Shown here piece after piece: positions 26,152 through 35,773 of a stretch of DNA of 64,000 bases. A program made the translations under genes and the position numbers. Where the stretch lies: the NCBI GenBank assembly GCA_963816435.1, contig CAWFKS010000013.1, positions 1 to 64,000 on the forward strand, in the 5' to 3' direction. Within the stretch, counting starts at the first letter, position 1. Every line of letters begins with the position of its first letter. The DNA comes from CAWFKS01 sp963816435. GTDB lineage: Bacteria > Pseudomonadota > Alphaproteobacteria > Rhizobiales > Rhizobiaceae. The notes below the pieces were generated by a model. It was not told the DNA's origin and made no database searches. It worked only from the letters and a program-made list of their open reading frames with translations.

Positions 26152-27864
26152 ATGGCACAAGCAGAAGTTGGCGGGTTCAACCCGTCCCGCGACGAATTCG
26201 CAGCGATGCTCGACGATTCCTTCTCGGCGGAGCATTCCGCGGAGGGATCGGTCGTCAAGGGCACCATCACGGCCATCGAGAAGGACATGGCCATCATCGA
26301 CGTCGGCCTCAAGGTCGAGGGCCGCGTGCCGATGAAGGAATTCGGCGCCAAGGCGAAGGAATTGAAGCCCGGCGACGAGGTCGAGGTTTACGTCGAGCGC
26401 ATCGAGAATGCACTGGGCGAGGCGATGCTGTCGCGCGAGAAGGCTCGCCGCGAGGAAAGCTGGATCAAGCTCGAAGAGAAATTCAACAAGGGCGAGCGCG
26501 TCGAGGGCGTCATCTTCAATCAGGTCAAGGGCGGCTTCACCGTCGATCTGGACGGTGCCGTGGCCTTCCTGCCGCGCAGCCAGGTCGACATCCGTCCGAT
26601 CCGTGACGTCACGCCGCTGATGCACAACCCGCAGCCCTTCGAGATCCTCAAGATGGACAAGCGCCGCGGCAACATCGTGGTGTCGCGCCGCACCGTTCTC
26701 GAGGAGAGCCGCGCCGAGCAGCGCTCCGAGATCGTCCAGAATCTCGAGGAAGGCCAGGTCGTCGAGGGTGTCGTCAAGAACATCACCGACTACGGCGCAT
26801 TCGTTGATCTCGGCGGCATCGACGGCCTGCTCCACGTCACCGACATGGCGTGGCGCCGCGTCAACCATCCGACCGAGATCCTCAATATCGGCCAGACGGT
26901 GAAGGTGCAGATCATCCGCATCAACCAGGAAACGCACCGTATCTCGCTGGGCATGAAGCAGCTCGAGGCCGACCCGTGGGAAGGCATCGGCGCGAAATAC
27001 CCGATCGGCAAGAAGATCAAGGGCACGGTCACCAACATCACCGACTACGGCGCCTTCGTGGAGCTGGAGCCGGGGATCGAGGGTCTCATCCACGTCTCCG
27101 AAATGTCGTGGACGAAGAAGAACGTGCACCCGGGCAAGATCCTGTCGACCACCCAGGAGGTCGAGGTCGTCGTGCTCGAGGTCGATCCGGTCAAGCGCCG
27201 CATCTCGCTGGGTCTCAAGCAGACGCTGGAGAACCCGTGGGAGGCCTTCGCGCGCGACCATCCGGTCGGCAGCCAGGTCGAGGGCGAGGTCAAGAACAAG
27301 ACCGAGTTCGGCCTGTTCATCGGCCTGGAAGGCGATGTCGACGGCATGGTCCATCTGTCGGATCTCGACTGGAACCGTCCGGGCGAGCAGGTCATCGAGG
27401 AGTACAACCGCGGTGACGTGGTCCAGGCTCAGGTGCTCGACGTCGACATCGACAAGGAGCGCATCTCGCTCGGCATCAAGCAGCTCGGCCGCGACGCGGT
27501 CGGTGCGGCTGCGGCTTCCGGCGAACTGCGCAAGAACGCGGTCGTGACCTGCGAGGTCACCGCCATCAAGGACGGCGGCATCGAGGTGCGGCTTGTCGAC
27601 CACGACGTCGACACGTTCATCCGCCGCTCCGACCTGTCGCGCGACCGCGACGAGCAGCGCCCCGAGCGCTTCGCCGTCGGCCAGAAGGTCGATGCGCGCG
27701 TCATCTCCTTCGACAAGAAGACGCGCCGCCTGCAGGTCTCGATCAAGGCGCTGGAAATCGCCGAGGAGAAGGAGGCGGTGGCCCAGTTCGGCTCGACCGA
27801 CTCCGGCGCCTCGCTCGGCGACATCCTCGGCGCCGCGCTCAAGAAGCAGGGCAAGGACGAGTAG
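26152..27864 (+). CDS. rpsA: 30S ribosomal protein S1
   Basis: This 570-residue S1 protein recruits mRNA to the 30S subunit. Six S1/OB-fold repeats can be followed: the first at VVKGTITAIEKDMAIIDVGL, then VEGVIFNQVKGGFTVDL, VVEGVVKNITDYGAFVDLG, IKGTVTNITDYGAFVELEPG, VEGEVKNKTEFGLFIGLEG and VVTCEVTAIKDGGIEVRLV. Start choice: the ATG at 26152 lies seven bases after CAGGAGAC and gives the standard N-terminus (MAQAEVGGFNPS); the longer frame from 26011 has no support. The frame is intact. A 204-base leader separates it from cmk and may hold its promoter. Confidence 0.98.
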   Translation: MAQAEVGGFNPSRDEFAAMLDDSFSAEHSAEGSVVKGTITAIEKDMAIIDVGLKVEGRVPMKEFGAKAKELKPGDEVEVYVERIENALGEAMLSREKARREESWIKLEEKFNKGERVEGVIFNQVKGGFTVDLDGAVAFLPRSQVDIRPIRDVTPLMHNPQPFEILKMDKRRGNIVVSRRTVLEESRAEQRSEIVQNLEEGQVVEGVVKNITDYGAFVDLGGIDGLLHVTDMAWRRVNHPTEILNIGQTVKVQIIRINQETHRISLGMKQLEADPWEGIGAKYPIGKKIKGTVTNITDYGAFVELEPGIEGLIHVSEMSWTKKNVHPGKILSTTQEVEVVVLEVDPVKRRISLGLKQTLENPWEAFARDHPVGSQVEGEVKNKTEFGLFIGLEGDVDGMVHLSDLDWNRPGEQVIEEYNRGDVVQAQVLDVDIDKERISLGIKQLGRDAVGAAAASGELRKNAVVTCEVTAIKDGGIEVRLVDHDVDTFIRRSDLSRDRDEQRPERFAVGQKVDARVISFDKKTRRLQVSIKALEIAEEKEAVAQFGSTDSGASLGDILGAALKKQGKDE

Positions 27865-27895
27865 TCGTTCTCGGCACGCTTCTCGAAGCCATGGG

Positions 27896-27925
27896 AAAGG
27901 CCGTCCTTCGGGGCGGCCTTTTTCG
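27896..27925 (+). terminator. Rho-independent terminator after rpsA
   Basis: AAAGGCCGTCC-TTCG-GGGCGGCCTTTTT forms an 11-bp stem with a stable TTCG tetraloop and a T-run. It lies 32 bases after the rpsA stop. Confidence 0.92.
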
Positions 27926-28004
27926 TTCGGTTTGAGCCAACGCCTTTCACCGAGGGTTAACGCCACCGCGCTAACGTGCGGGAAAGGAGAGGGATGAACC
28001 GAGA

Positions 28005-28541
28005 ATGCACGGACCGGACATGCTCGTCGCAGCGATCTTCGTCGTCTTTCCCTTCTGCATGCTGTTCGCAGCGATCTCCGACGCGCTGTCGATGACGATC
28101 GCCAATCGCGTGTCGGTCATCCTCGTCGGCGCCTTCGCCCTCATCGCGCCGCTCACCGGCATGCCCTGGCAGGACTACGCCATGCATTTCGCCGGCGGCG
28201 CCGCCGTGCTTGTCGTCACCTTCGTGCTGTTCGCCGTTGGCGGAATGGGCGGTGGCGACGCCAAGCTTCTGGCGGCCACGTCGGTGTGGATGGGCTTTTC
28301 GATGCTGCTTCTGGAGTATCTGCTGGTCGGGTCGGTGATAGGCGGCCTGCTGACCCTGGCGATCCTCTCCTATCGCGGCTCGCCGCTGTCCATGGTGACC
28401 GGCCGCAACATGTTCCTGCGCCACTTCGCGGACCAGAGCGCCGGCATCCCGTATGGGCTGGCGCTCGGCATTGCCGGCCTCCTGGTTTTTCCCGAGACCC
28501 AACTCGCACAGTGGGCGATCGCCCGCCTGATCGCCGGCTGA
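28005..28541 (+). CDS. cpaA: Prepilin peptidase CpaA/TadV
   Basis: This 178-residue membrane aspartyl protease processes Flp pilin. It has six hydrophobic segments, the first with MLVAAIFVVFPFCMLFAAIS (Asp in ISDALSMTIANRVS as the first catalytic aspartate) and the second catalytic motif GGMGGGDAKLLAA. The protein lacks the N-terminal methyltransferase domain of type IV PilD, as is normal for TadV. It lies upstream of cpaB with a 212-base spacer that carries promoter-like motifs, so it is probably its own transcript. No Flp pilin gene is visible beside it. Confidence 0.9.
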   Translation: MHGPDMLVAAIFVVFPFCMLFAAISDALSMTIANRVSVILVGAFALIAPLTGMPWQDYAMHFAGGAAVLVVTFVLFAVGGMGGGDAKLLAATSVWMGFSMLLLEYLLVGSVIGGLLTLAILSYRGSPLSMVTGRNMFLRHFADQSAGIPYGLALGIAGLLVFPETQLAQWAIARLIAG

Positions 28542-28642
28542 ACCGTCACGCTCCAGCATCCATTCGCGACAGCTCGCTCGTCGCTGCCCGCCTCGCGGGT
28601 GGCGGCGCGATCCCGCACGCGCGGCAGGTCCGGCGGATTTTC

Positions 28643-28693
28643 TTAAACTTTGCATTAATCACGATTGTAAGCCGTCCATTAACCGTAATTTGA
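28643..28693. promoter_or_regulatory. CtrA-like TTAA motifs upstream of cpaB
   Basis: Two candidate sites occur in a distinctly AT-rich stretch: TTAA-N8-TTAA (28643-28658) and TTAA-N7-TTGA (28679-28693). The CtrA consensus in alphaproteobacteria is TTAA-N7-TTAA. CtrA controls pilus genes in Caulobacter, so regulation of the cpa operon here is plausible; spacing and one base deviate. Confidence 0.4.
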
Positions 28694-28753
28694 CGATTGG
28701 CGCTGCACTGTGCCGGCCTGCGTAGTGGAAGGCCGGTACGAGGTTTTGGCACC

Positions 28754-29566
28754 ATGAATTCGCGACTGATCATTCTGGGCGTCGCCGTTGTCGCGGCAAT
28801 CGGCGCCGGCTACGTCGCCAAGAACATGACGACGAGCGCGCCCCCCGAGGTGATCGTCCAGTCGGAGCCGCAGGCGCCGGCGATATCGCTCACCGACGTG
28901 CTGGTGCTCGACAGCGACGTGCCGATGGGTTCGGTGCTCGGCGACAAGCTGCGCTGGCAGTCGTGGCCCTCCAATTCGCTCGACGATCGTTTCATCACCC
29001 GTGACAAGGACGAGAATGCCCCCGAGGAGCTGAAGGGCGCGGTAGCCCGCGTGCCGCTCTATGCCGGCGAGCCGCTGCGCCGCTCCAAGCTGATCGGCGA
29101 GGGGCAGAGCTTCATGTCCTCCATCCTGCCGTCGGGTATGCGCGCCGTCGCGGTGCAGATCGCCGCCGACACCTCGGCGGGCGGTTTCATCCTGCCCAAC
29201 GACAATGTCGACGTGATCATGACGCGCCGCTCCTCCGAGACCGGCGGCGCGGAGGGCTTCATCACCGAGACGATCCTCGAGAACATCCGGGTGCTCGCCA
29301 TCGACCAGACCATCCAGGTCGACGAGCAGGGCAACCAGGTCCACGTCGGCGACACCGCAACGCTCGAACTGACCCCCCAGCAGGCAGAGATCATCACGGT
29401 CGCCCAGCAGATGGCCGACCGCCTGACGCTGGCGCTGCGCTCGGTCACCGACGCCAATCAGGCATCCAAGAGCAACGGCGACTACCTCGTCTCCGGGAAC
29501 GGAAGGCGCGGCACCGTGCGTATGATCAAGTCCGGCGAAGTGTCCGAAGTGGGGTCGCGCAAATGA
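28754..29566 (+). CDS. cpaB: Flp pilus assembly protein CpaB
   Basis: This 270-residue CpaB/RcpC protein has an N-terminal membrane segment (RLIILGVAVVAAIGAGYVAK), a SAF-type domain (LTDVLVLDSDVPMGSVLGDK, then VARVPLYAGEPLRRSKL) and the periplasmic region SGMRAVAVQIAADTSAGGFI with NDNVDVIMTRR, which is the family signature. It is thought to help the secretin ring assemble. I chose the ATG at 28754; the frame extends upstream without a better start. It overlaps cpaC by ATGA. Confidence 0.93.
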   Translation: MNSRLIILGVAVVAAIGAGYVAKNMTTSAPPEVIVQSEPQAPAISLTDVLVLDSDVPMGSVLGDKLRWQSWPSNSLDDRFITRDKDENAPEELKGAVARVPLYAGEPLRRSKLIGEGQSFMSSILPSGMRAVAVQIAADTSAGGFILPNDNVDVIMTRRSSETGGAEGFITETILENIRVLAIDQTIQVDEQGNQVHVGDTATLELTPQQAEIITVAQQMADRLTLALRSVTDANQASKSNGDYLVSGNGRRGTVRMIKSGEVSEVGSRK

Positions 29567-31128
29567 CGATGAGGAACGACATGGCTGTGAAGCCCGCGAG
29601 CCGGCTTGTTCCGGTTCTGGCACGCACCTCCGCCGGCCTGTTGGCAGCGGCAGCGATGGTCACGATGGTCGGCGGACTGTGGGCCGCGCCGCCCGCATAC
29701 GCTGATACCGGCTCCGTCAGGATCGCCGCGTCCGGCACCCACAGCAACCGTATCAAGCTCGGCCTCAACAAGTCGCTCGTGCTCGACCTGCCGGCCGACG
29801 CCTACGACATCCTCGTCGCCAACCCGGCGGTCGCCGACGCCGTAACCCGCACCGCCCGGCGCATCTACCTCTTCGGCAAGCAGGTCGGCCAGACCAACAT
29901 CTTCGTATTCGGGCCGAACGGCGAACAGATCGCCAATCTCGACATCGACGTCGAGCGCGACGTGACGGGACTGGAGGCCTATCTCGAACGCTTCATTCCC
30001 GGCTCCGACATCGACGTAGAGCTGATCAACGACAACGTCGTTCTGAGCGGTACGGTCGATACGCCGCTGGACGCGGCCCGCGCCGCGCAGCTGGCGGAAA
30101 TCTTCGTGTCGGGCGGCGAGGCGACGACCGGCCAGTATTCGCAGTCCGCGGTCGCCGGCAGCGACCAGGGCGGTGTCGACATCAACAACCCTGACCAGAC
30201 GCGTCGCACGTCCAAGATCGTCAACATGCTCAAGATCATCGGCGAGGACCAGGTGACGCTGAAGGTCACGGTCGCCGAGGTCAGCCGCAACGTCATGAAG
30301 CAGCTCGGCGTGAATCTGATCGGCGGCGACACCGCGAGCGGCATCACCTGGGGCGCCATCAGCGACAGCTTCGCGGGGCTCGGCAAGCCGATGTCGTCCT
30401 CTCAGCTCTCGCTCGGCAACTCGATGCTGCAGGGCTATCTCAACGCCATGGAACAGTCGGGCGTCATGAAGACGCTGGCCGAGCCGACCCTGACGGCGGT
30501 TTCCGGCGAGAAGGCGACCTTCAAGGTCGGCGGCGAGTTCAATCTGGTTTCCGGGCAGTCGGTGGACTCGGACACGAAGCAGATCACCTATGACATCCAG
30601 AAGCTCGAATACGGGATCGGGCTGGAGTTCCAGCCGACCGTACTGTCGGCTGGTCGCATCAGCCTGAAAATCCGCACCTCGGTTTCGGAACCGACCAACG
30701 AGGGCTCCGTGGCCCTCGGCGCGGGCGTCAACATGCCCGGCGCCAACATGCTGTCGATCCGCAAGCGCCTCGCCGACACCACTGTCGAGCTGCCTTCGGG
30801 TGGTTCGATGATGATCGCAGGTCTCGTGCGAGACGACGTGCGCCAAGTGATCGACGGACTGCCCGGCCTCTCGAAACTGCCGGTGCTGGGCACGCTGTTC
30901 CGCAGCCGCGCCTTCGAACGCAACGAGACCGAGCTGGTCATCATCGTCACGCCTTACCTGTCGCGGCCGGTGGCGCGTAACGAACTGTCCAAGCCCGACG
31001 ACAATTTCACGCCGGCCAGCGACGGCGCCGGGATGTTCCTGGGACGCGTCAACCGCGTCTACGGGACCATGAAAACCGACTTGCCGAAGGGCCGCTACCA
31101 CGGCGTCGTCGGCTACATCTACAAGTGA
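29563..31128 (+). CDS. cpaC: Pilus secretin CpaC/RcpA
   Basis: This 521-residue outer-membrane secretin of the Tad system has a signal peptide (residues about 20-45, LAAAAMVTMVGGLWAAPPAY). It is followed by the N-terminal domains (KLGLNKSLVLDLPADAYDIL; VADAVTRTARRIYLFGKQVG), a BON-like region (VVLSGTVDTPLDAARAAQLA) and the secretin core with AEPTLTAVSGEKATFKVGG and VELPSGGSMMIAGLVRDDVR. The end (NELSKPDDNFTPASDGAGMF) is usual for CpaC. It forms the pore through which the Flp pilus exits. The start overlaps the cpaB stop. Confidence 0.95.
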   Translation: MTMRNDMAVKPASRLVPVLARTSAGLLAAAAMVTMVGGLWAAPPAYADTGSVRIAASGTHSNRIKLGLNKSLVLDLPADAYDILVANPAVADAVTRTARRIYLFGKQVGQTNIFVFGPNGEQIANLDIDVERDVTGLEAYLERFIPGSDIDVELINDNVVLSGTVDTPLDAARAAQLAEIFVSGGEATTGQYSQSAVAGSDQGGVDINNPDQTRRTSKIVNMLKIIGEDQVTLKVTVAEVSRNVMKQLGVNLIGGDTASGITWGAISDSFAGLGKPMSSSQLSLGNSMLQGYLNAMEQSGVMKTLAEPTLTAVSGEKATFKVGGEFNLVSGQSVDSDTKQITYDIQKLEYGIGLEFQPTVLSAGRISLKIRTSVSEPTNEGSVALGAGVNMPGANMLSIRKRLADTTVELPSGGSMMIAGLVRDDVRQVIDGLPGLSKLPVLGTLFRSRAFERNETELVIIVTPYLSRPVARNELSKPDDNFTPASDGAGMFLGRVNRVYGTMKTDLPKGRYHGVVGYIYK

Positions 31129-31141
31129 TCGGGGATCGACA

Positions 31142-31855
31142 ATGGTGAAGGTGGGGATCAACGGACAGGCGCGCATCAGCCGGCGCGCCGGCGGTGCGGT
31201 CGCGGTGACGCTGCTGTCGGCCGCGTTGCTTTCGGGCTGCGCCAACACGCACAGCATCACCGTCGGATCGGTGCCCGACGACTATCGCACCAACCACCCG
31301 ATCGTCATTTCCGAGAAGGAGCAGGTGATCGACATTCCTGTCGGCATGTCGACGCGCAACATGACCGAGCAGCAGCGCACCGCGCTGGAAGGGTTCCTCG
31401 AAGGCTACGATCATCACGCCGCGCCGCCGGTGCTGGTGCTCGTGCCGTCGGGTTCGGCCAATGCCGCGGCGGCCTACGACGTGTCGGGCGATTTCATCGA
31501 GGTGATGAAGCGCCTGGGAATTCCGAAGAGCCGCGTCTACGTGCAGCCCTACCAGGTCGATCAGCCGGAGGCTTCGGCGCCGATCCGCGTCAGCTACGCG
31601 GCGATGCGCGCCAATGTCGGCCCCTGCGGCCGCTGGCCGGACGACATCCTGAACGATGCGGAAAACAAGCACTACGCGGATTTCGGCTGTTCCTACCAGA
31701 ACAATCTGGCGGCGCAGATCGCCAACCCGTCGGACCTGCTGGGACCGCGCCGGCCGACCTCCATCGATCCGGAAAACCGCGCCAACGCCCTCACCCAATA
31801 CAAGCAGCGCGCGGTCGTGACGGACTTCAACAACAACCGGGAAGTCAACTACTAG
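31142..31855 (+). CDS. cpaD: Pilus assembly lipoprotein CpaD
   Basis: This 237-residue protein has a lipobox, LLSGC with C33, after a basic N-terminus and a hydrophobic stretch. The mature part contains TVGSVPDDYRTNHPIVISEK, which is typical of CpaD, and later PCGRWPDDI and DFGCSYQNNLAAQIANPSDL. It is an outer-membrane partner of the secretin CpaC. It lies 13 bases after cpaC and 22 bases before cpaE in a single operon. Confidence 0.93.
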   Translation: MVKVGINGQARISRRAGGAVAVTLLSAALLSGCANTHSITVGSVPDDYRTNHPIVISEKEQVIDIPVGMSTRNMTEQQRTALEGFLEGYDHHAAPPVLVLVPSGSANAAAAYDVSGDFIEVMKRLGIPKSRVYVQPYQVDQPEASAPIRVSYAAMRANVGPCGRWPDDILNDAENKHYADFGCSYQNNLAAQIANPSDLLGPRRPTSIDPENRANALTQYKQRAVVTDFNNNREVNY

Positions 31856-31877
31856 GCCGCTGGCGGGGACCCGAGAC

Positions 31878-33155
31878 ATGAGCAATCTGGCTTACGACAC
31901 GCAGCCGGGCGAGGACACGGCGGAAGCGGATCGCGGCGCGCTGAGCACGCTCCGCCCGGTTCCGCGCATTTCGATCCAGGCCTTCTGCGAGACCGAGAGC
32001 ATCGCCAGCCCGATCGAGCGCGCCGCCGAGGACAGGCGCATGGCCAAGGCGCACCTGAAGGTGCACATGGGCGGCCTCGCCACGGCGATCGAGTTCTATC
32101 AGTCTGCGCCGACCCCGAACCTGATCATCCTGGAATCGCGCGAGGAGCCGAAACAGCTCATCGAGTCGCTGACGCAACTCGCAGAAGTCTGCGATCCGAG
32201 CTCAAAGGTGGTCGTCATCGGCCACTACAACGACGTCTGGCTCTACCGCGAACTCATCCGATTCGGCATCTCCGAATATGTCGTGGCGCCGATCTCGATG
32301 GCCGACATCGTGGCTGTGATTTCGGGCATCTTCGTGGATCCGGAGGCCGACCCGATCGGCAAGTCGATCGCCTTCATCGGCGCCAAGGGCGGCGTCGGGT
32401 CCTCCACGCTTGCTCACAACTCTGCCTGGGCGATGTCTCGGCTGTTCGATTCCGAGGTCGTCGTGGCCGACATGGATCTCGCCTTCGGCACCGCCAACAT
32501 CAATTTCGACCAGGATCCGCCGCAGGGCATCGCGGAGGCGGTGTTCGCGCCCGAACGCATCGACGAGGTCTATCTCGACCGGCTCCTGGCGCAGTGCGCC
32601 GAACACCTTTCGCTGCTCGCCGCGCCTTCGACGCTCGACCGCGTCTACGACTTCGATGCCGAGGCCTTCAGCCAGATCGTCGAGACCGCGCAGCGCAGTG
32701 CGCCGCTGGTCGTCCTCGACGTGCCGCACATCTGGTCCGGCTGGTCGAAGACGACGCTCGCCCAGGCCGACGAGGTGGTGATCACGGCAACGCCCGAACT
32801 CGCCAATCTGCGCAACACCAAGAACCTCGTCGACACCCTGAAGAAGCTGAGGCCGAACGATCCGCCGCCGAAACTGATTATCAACCAGTGCGGCGTGCCC
32901 AAGCGCCCGGAAATCACGCCCGCCGACTTCGCCGAGCCGCTGGGGCTCGAACCCTCCGCGATCATCCCCTTCGAGCCGCAGCTCTTCGGCAATGCCGCCA
33001 ACAACGGGCGCATGCTGGGCGAGATGGAGGCGCAGCACGCGGTCGTCCAGACGATCGACGAGTTGGCGCACGTGCTGACGGGGCGCGGTGAGGTGAAGAG
33101 CAAGAAGAAGGCCGGTCTGGGTTCCCTGCTCGGCCGGCTGAAACTGACGAAGTGA
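31878..33155 (+). CDS. cpaE: Pilus assembly ATPase-like protein CpaE/TadZ
   Basis: This 425-residue protein has an N-terminal receiver-like domain (about 45-150; PNLIILESREEPKQLIESL, VVVIGHYNDVWLYREL) and a C-terminal MinD/ParA-type domain from about 160. The latter has a deviant Walker A, GAKGGVGSSTLAHN (K169), and VVADMDLAFGTANINFDQDP. CpaE/TadZ marks the cell pole or site of pilus assembly. The C-terminus is basic (KSKKKAGLGSLLGRLKL). It is between cpaD and cpaF, in the conserved order. Confidence 0.94.
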   Translation: MSNLAYDTQPGEDTAEADRGALSTLRPVPRISIQAFCETESIASPIERAAEDRRMAKAHLKVHMGGLATAIEFYQSAPTPNLIILESREEPKQLIESLTQLAEVCDPSSKVVVIGHYNDVWLYRELIRFGISEYVVAPISMADIVAVISGIFVDPEADPIGKSIAFIGAKGGVGSSTLAHNSAWAMSRLFDSEVVVADMDLAFGTANINFDQDPPQGIAEAVFAPERIDEVYLDRLLAQCAEHLSLLAAPSTLDRVYDFDAEAFSQIVETAQRSAPLVVLDVPHIWSGWSKTTLAQADEVVITATPELANLRNTKNLVDTLKKLRPNDPPPKLIINQCGVPKRPEITPADFAEPLGLEPSAIIPFEPQLFGNAANNGRMLGEMEAQHAVVQTIDELAHVLTGRGEVKSKKKAGLGSLLGRLKLTK

Positions 33156-33184
33156 CACGTAGCGAGCTGATTGGTTAGTCCATC

Positions 33185-34726
33185 ATGTTTGGCAAGAGAG
33201 GCCTCGACGGCGGCAGGACGACCACGCCGGAACCGCGCGATCCCGACCAGAACCGGTCGGATTCCGGCGCCGCTTCGGACCTGAAGGTCACCGACCGCCC
33301 CGCCGACCCGCGTCCCGAAGCGCGCGCGCCCGCCACAGAACCCGCATCCGCGACCGCGCCGAAGCGCAAGGTCGAGGCGCCTTCGATGGCCTCGCCCGAG
33401 CCGGTGCAGCGTGTCGCGCCGAAGCCGGCCCCGCGCGAGCGCAGCGACAGCTACTACGACACCAAGTCCCAGGTGTTCTCGGCGCTGATCGATACGATCG
33501 ACCTGTCCCAGCTCGCCAAGCTGGAGCCCGACAATGCGCGCGAGGAAATCCGCGACATCGTCAACGACATCATCGCCATCAAGAACTTCGCGATGTCGAT
33601 TGCCGAGCAGGAGGAACTGCTCGAGGACATCTGCAACGACGTGCTGGGCTACGGCCCGCTGGAGCCGCTGCTGGCGCGCGACGACATCGCCGACATCATG
33701 GTGAACGGCGCCAGGCAGGTCTACATCGAGGTCAACGGCAAGGTCGAGCAGACAACCGTCCGCTTCCGCGACAACCAGCAGCTGCTCAACATCTGTCAGC
33801 GCATCGTCAGCCAGGTAGGCCGGCGCGTCGACGAATCGAGCCCGATCTGCGACGCGCGCCTGCCAGACGGCTCGCGCGTCAACGTCATTGCCCCGCCGCT
33901 TTCCATCGACGGCACCGCGCTCACGATCCGAAAGTTCAAGAAGGACAAGCTCACCCTCGATCAGCTCGTCAAATACGGGTCGATCTCGCCGGAGGGCGCC
34001 GAGGTCCTCAAGATCATCGGCCGGGTGCGCTGCAACGTCATCATTTCGGGCGGCACCGGCTCGGGCAAGACGACGCTGCTCAACTGCCTGACGCATTATG
34101 TCGACCGCGACGAGCGCGTCATCACCTGCGAAGACTCCGCCGAGCTGCAGCTCCAGCAGCCGCACGTCGTGCGCCTGGAGACGCGCCCGCCCAACCTCGA
34201 GGGCGAGGGCGAGGTGACCATGCGCGACCTGGTCAAGAACTGCCTGCGTATGCGGCCCGAGCGCATCATCGTCGGCGAGGTGCGCGGCCCCGAGGTGTTC
34301 GACCTGTTGCAGGCGATGAACACCGGTCACGACGGATCGATGGGCACCATCCACGCCAACAGCCCGCGCGAATGTCTCAACCGCATGGAATCGATGATTG
34401 CGATGGGCGGCTTCTCGCTGCCGCAGCGCACCGTGCGCGAGATCATCGTCGGTTCCGTCGATGTCATCGTCCAGGCCGCGCGTCTGCGCGACGGCTCGCG
34501 CCGCATCACCCACATCACCGAGGTGATCGGCATGGAAGGCGACGTCATCATCACCCAGGACCTCGTCCTCTACAACATGAAGGGTGAGGACCAGAACGGC
34601 AGGATCATCGGCGAGCACATTTCGACCGGCATCGGCCGGCCGGCCTTCTGGGACCGCGCCCGCTACTACGGCGAGGAGCGCCGTCTGGCAGCCGCGCTCG
34701 AGGCGATGGAGGTGCAGTCGCAATGA
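33185..34726 (+). CDS. cpaF: Pilus motor ATPase CpaF/TadA
   Basis: This 513-residue type II/IV secretion ATPase energises Flp pilus extension. The first 90 residues are polar and Pro/Ala-rich. Then come an N-terminal helical domain with LEDICNDVLGYGPLEPLLA, the PAS-like region IADIMVNGARQVYIEVNGKV, the Walker A (SGGTGSGKTTLLNCL, about residue 290), the Asp box RLETRPPNLEGEGEVTMRDL, the Walker B IIVGEVRGPEVFD and the His box GHDGSMGTIHANSPRE. The frame is intact. It is followed after 19 bases by tadB. Confidence 0.97.
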   Translation: MFGKRGLDGGRTTTPEPRDPDQNRSDSGAASDLKVTDRPADPRPEARAPATEPASATAPKRKVEAPSMASPEPVQRVAPKPAPRERSDSYYDTKSQVFSALIDTIDLSQLAKLEPDNAREEIRDIVNDIIAIKNFAMSIAEQEELLEDICNDVLGYGPLEPLLARDDIADIMVNGARQVYIEVNGKVEQTTVRFRDNQQLLNICQRIVSQVGRRVDESSPICDARLPDGSRVNVIAPPLSIDGTALTIRKFKKDKLTLDQLVKYGSISPEGAEVLKIIGRVRCNVIISGGTGSGKTTLLNCLTHYVDRDERVITCEDSAELQLQQPHVVRLETRPPNLEGEGEVTMRDLVKNCLRMRPERIIVGEVRGPEVFDLLQAMNTGHDGSMGTIHANSPRECLNRMESMIAMGGFSLPQRTVREIIVGSVDVIVQAARLRDGSRRITHITEVIGMEGDVIITQDLVLYNMKGEDQNGRIIGEHISTGIGRPAFWDRARYYGEERRLAAALEAMEVQSQ

Positions 34727-34745
34727 GTGGCGGGGAGTACGCGTG

Positions 34746-35760
34746 ATGTTCGGTATCGATTCCACGACACTGGTATTCATCGCGCTCGCCGGCGTCAGCG
34801 CCGGCGCGATAGCGTACGCCTTCCTGTTCCAGTCGATGGCCGACAAGGCCAAGACGGAGCGACGCCTCGAGACCGTCAAGAAGGCCGACACCGACCGCGC
34901 GCTGGTGAAGGCTTCCCGCGACCGCATGGCCGAAGCCGCCAAACGCCGCAAATCGGTTCAGGATTCGCTGCGCGACCTCGACGAAAAGCAGAAGCTGCGC
35001 AACCGAAACTTCAAGAAGCCGCCGCTGAAGATGCAGCTGCGCCAGGCCGGCATGGAAGTCACCATCGAGCGCTTCTATACCTATTCCGTGGTCTGCGGCG
35101 TGGCGCTGACGGTCGGTGGCCTTCATGCTGGGCGCCCCGCTGATCGTGCTGCCCGGCGCGCTGATGGTCGGTGCGCTCGGCCTGCCGCGCTGGTTCGTCG
35201 CCTTTCGCCGCGCGCGCCGCGTCAAGGCGTTTCTCAACGAGTTCCCGAACGCGCTCGATGTCATCGTGCGCGCGGTCAAGTCGGGCCTGCCGCTCAACGA
35301 CGGCGTGCGCCTGATCGCCAACGAGGCGCAGGAGCCTGTCAAGACCGAGTTCCGCCACATCGTCGAGGCCCAGCAGCTCGGCATGAGCATTCCGGAGGCC
35401 GCACTGCGGATGCCGGAGACCATGCCGTGCACGGAAGCGAACTTCTTCGGCATCGTCATCCAGATTCAGCAGCAGGCCGGCGGTAATTTGTCGGAAGCGC
35501 TTGCGAACCTGTCGCGCGTCATCCGCGACCGCAAGAAGATGAAGGCCAAGGTGGCCGCGCTGTCGATGGAGGCGAAGGCTTCGGCCGTCATCATCGGCGC
35601 GCTGCCCTTCGTGGTCGCCTTCCTCGTCTACCTGTCGAGCCCGAACTACATCATGCCGCTGTTCACCACGAGCACCGGCCACCTGATCATCGGCGTCTCC
35701 TTCGTCTGGATGATGATGGGCATATTCGTCATGCGCAAGATGATGAACTTCGACGTCTAG
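34746..35760 (+). CDS. tadB: Pilus inner-membrane protein TadB (frameshifted)
   Basis: This T2SSF-domain platform protein has an N-terminal helix (TTLVFIALAGVSAGAIAYAF), then a charged linker and YTYSVVCGVALTVGG. Near 35120 the frame changes and continues AFMLGAPLIVLPGALMVGAL, FLNEFPNALDVIVRAVKSGL (the T2SSF core), IQQQAGGNLSEALANLSRVI and a last pair of helices to YIMPLFTTSTGHLIIGVSF and MRKMMNFDV. The length is 3n+1, so one surplus base is likely. Corrected, the protein is about 337 residues, normal for TadB. Confidence 0.9.
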
Positions 35761-35773
35761 CAAGGGCCGAATC

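Noticed and set aside
30000..31128. Reverse frames opposite cpaC, for example the 592-codon frame from 29482
   Set aside because: Shadow of the secretin gene, rich in Arg, Val, Asp and His without any motif.
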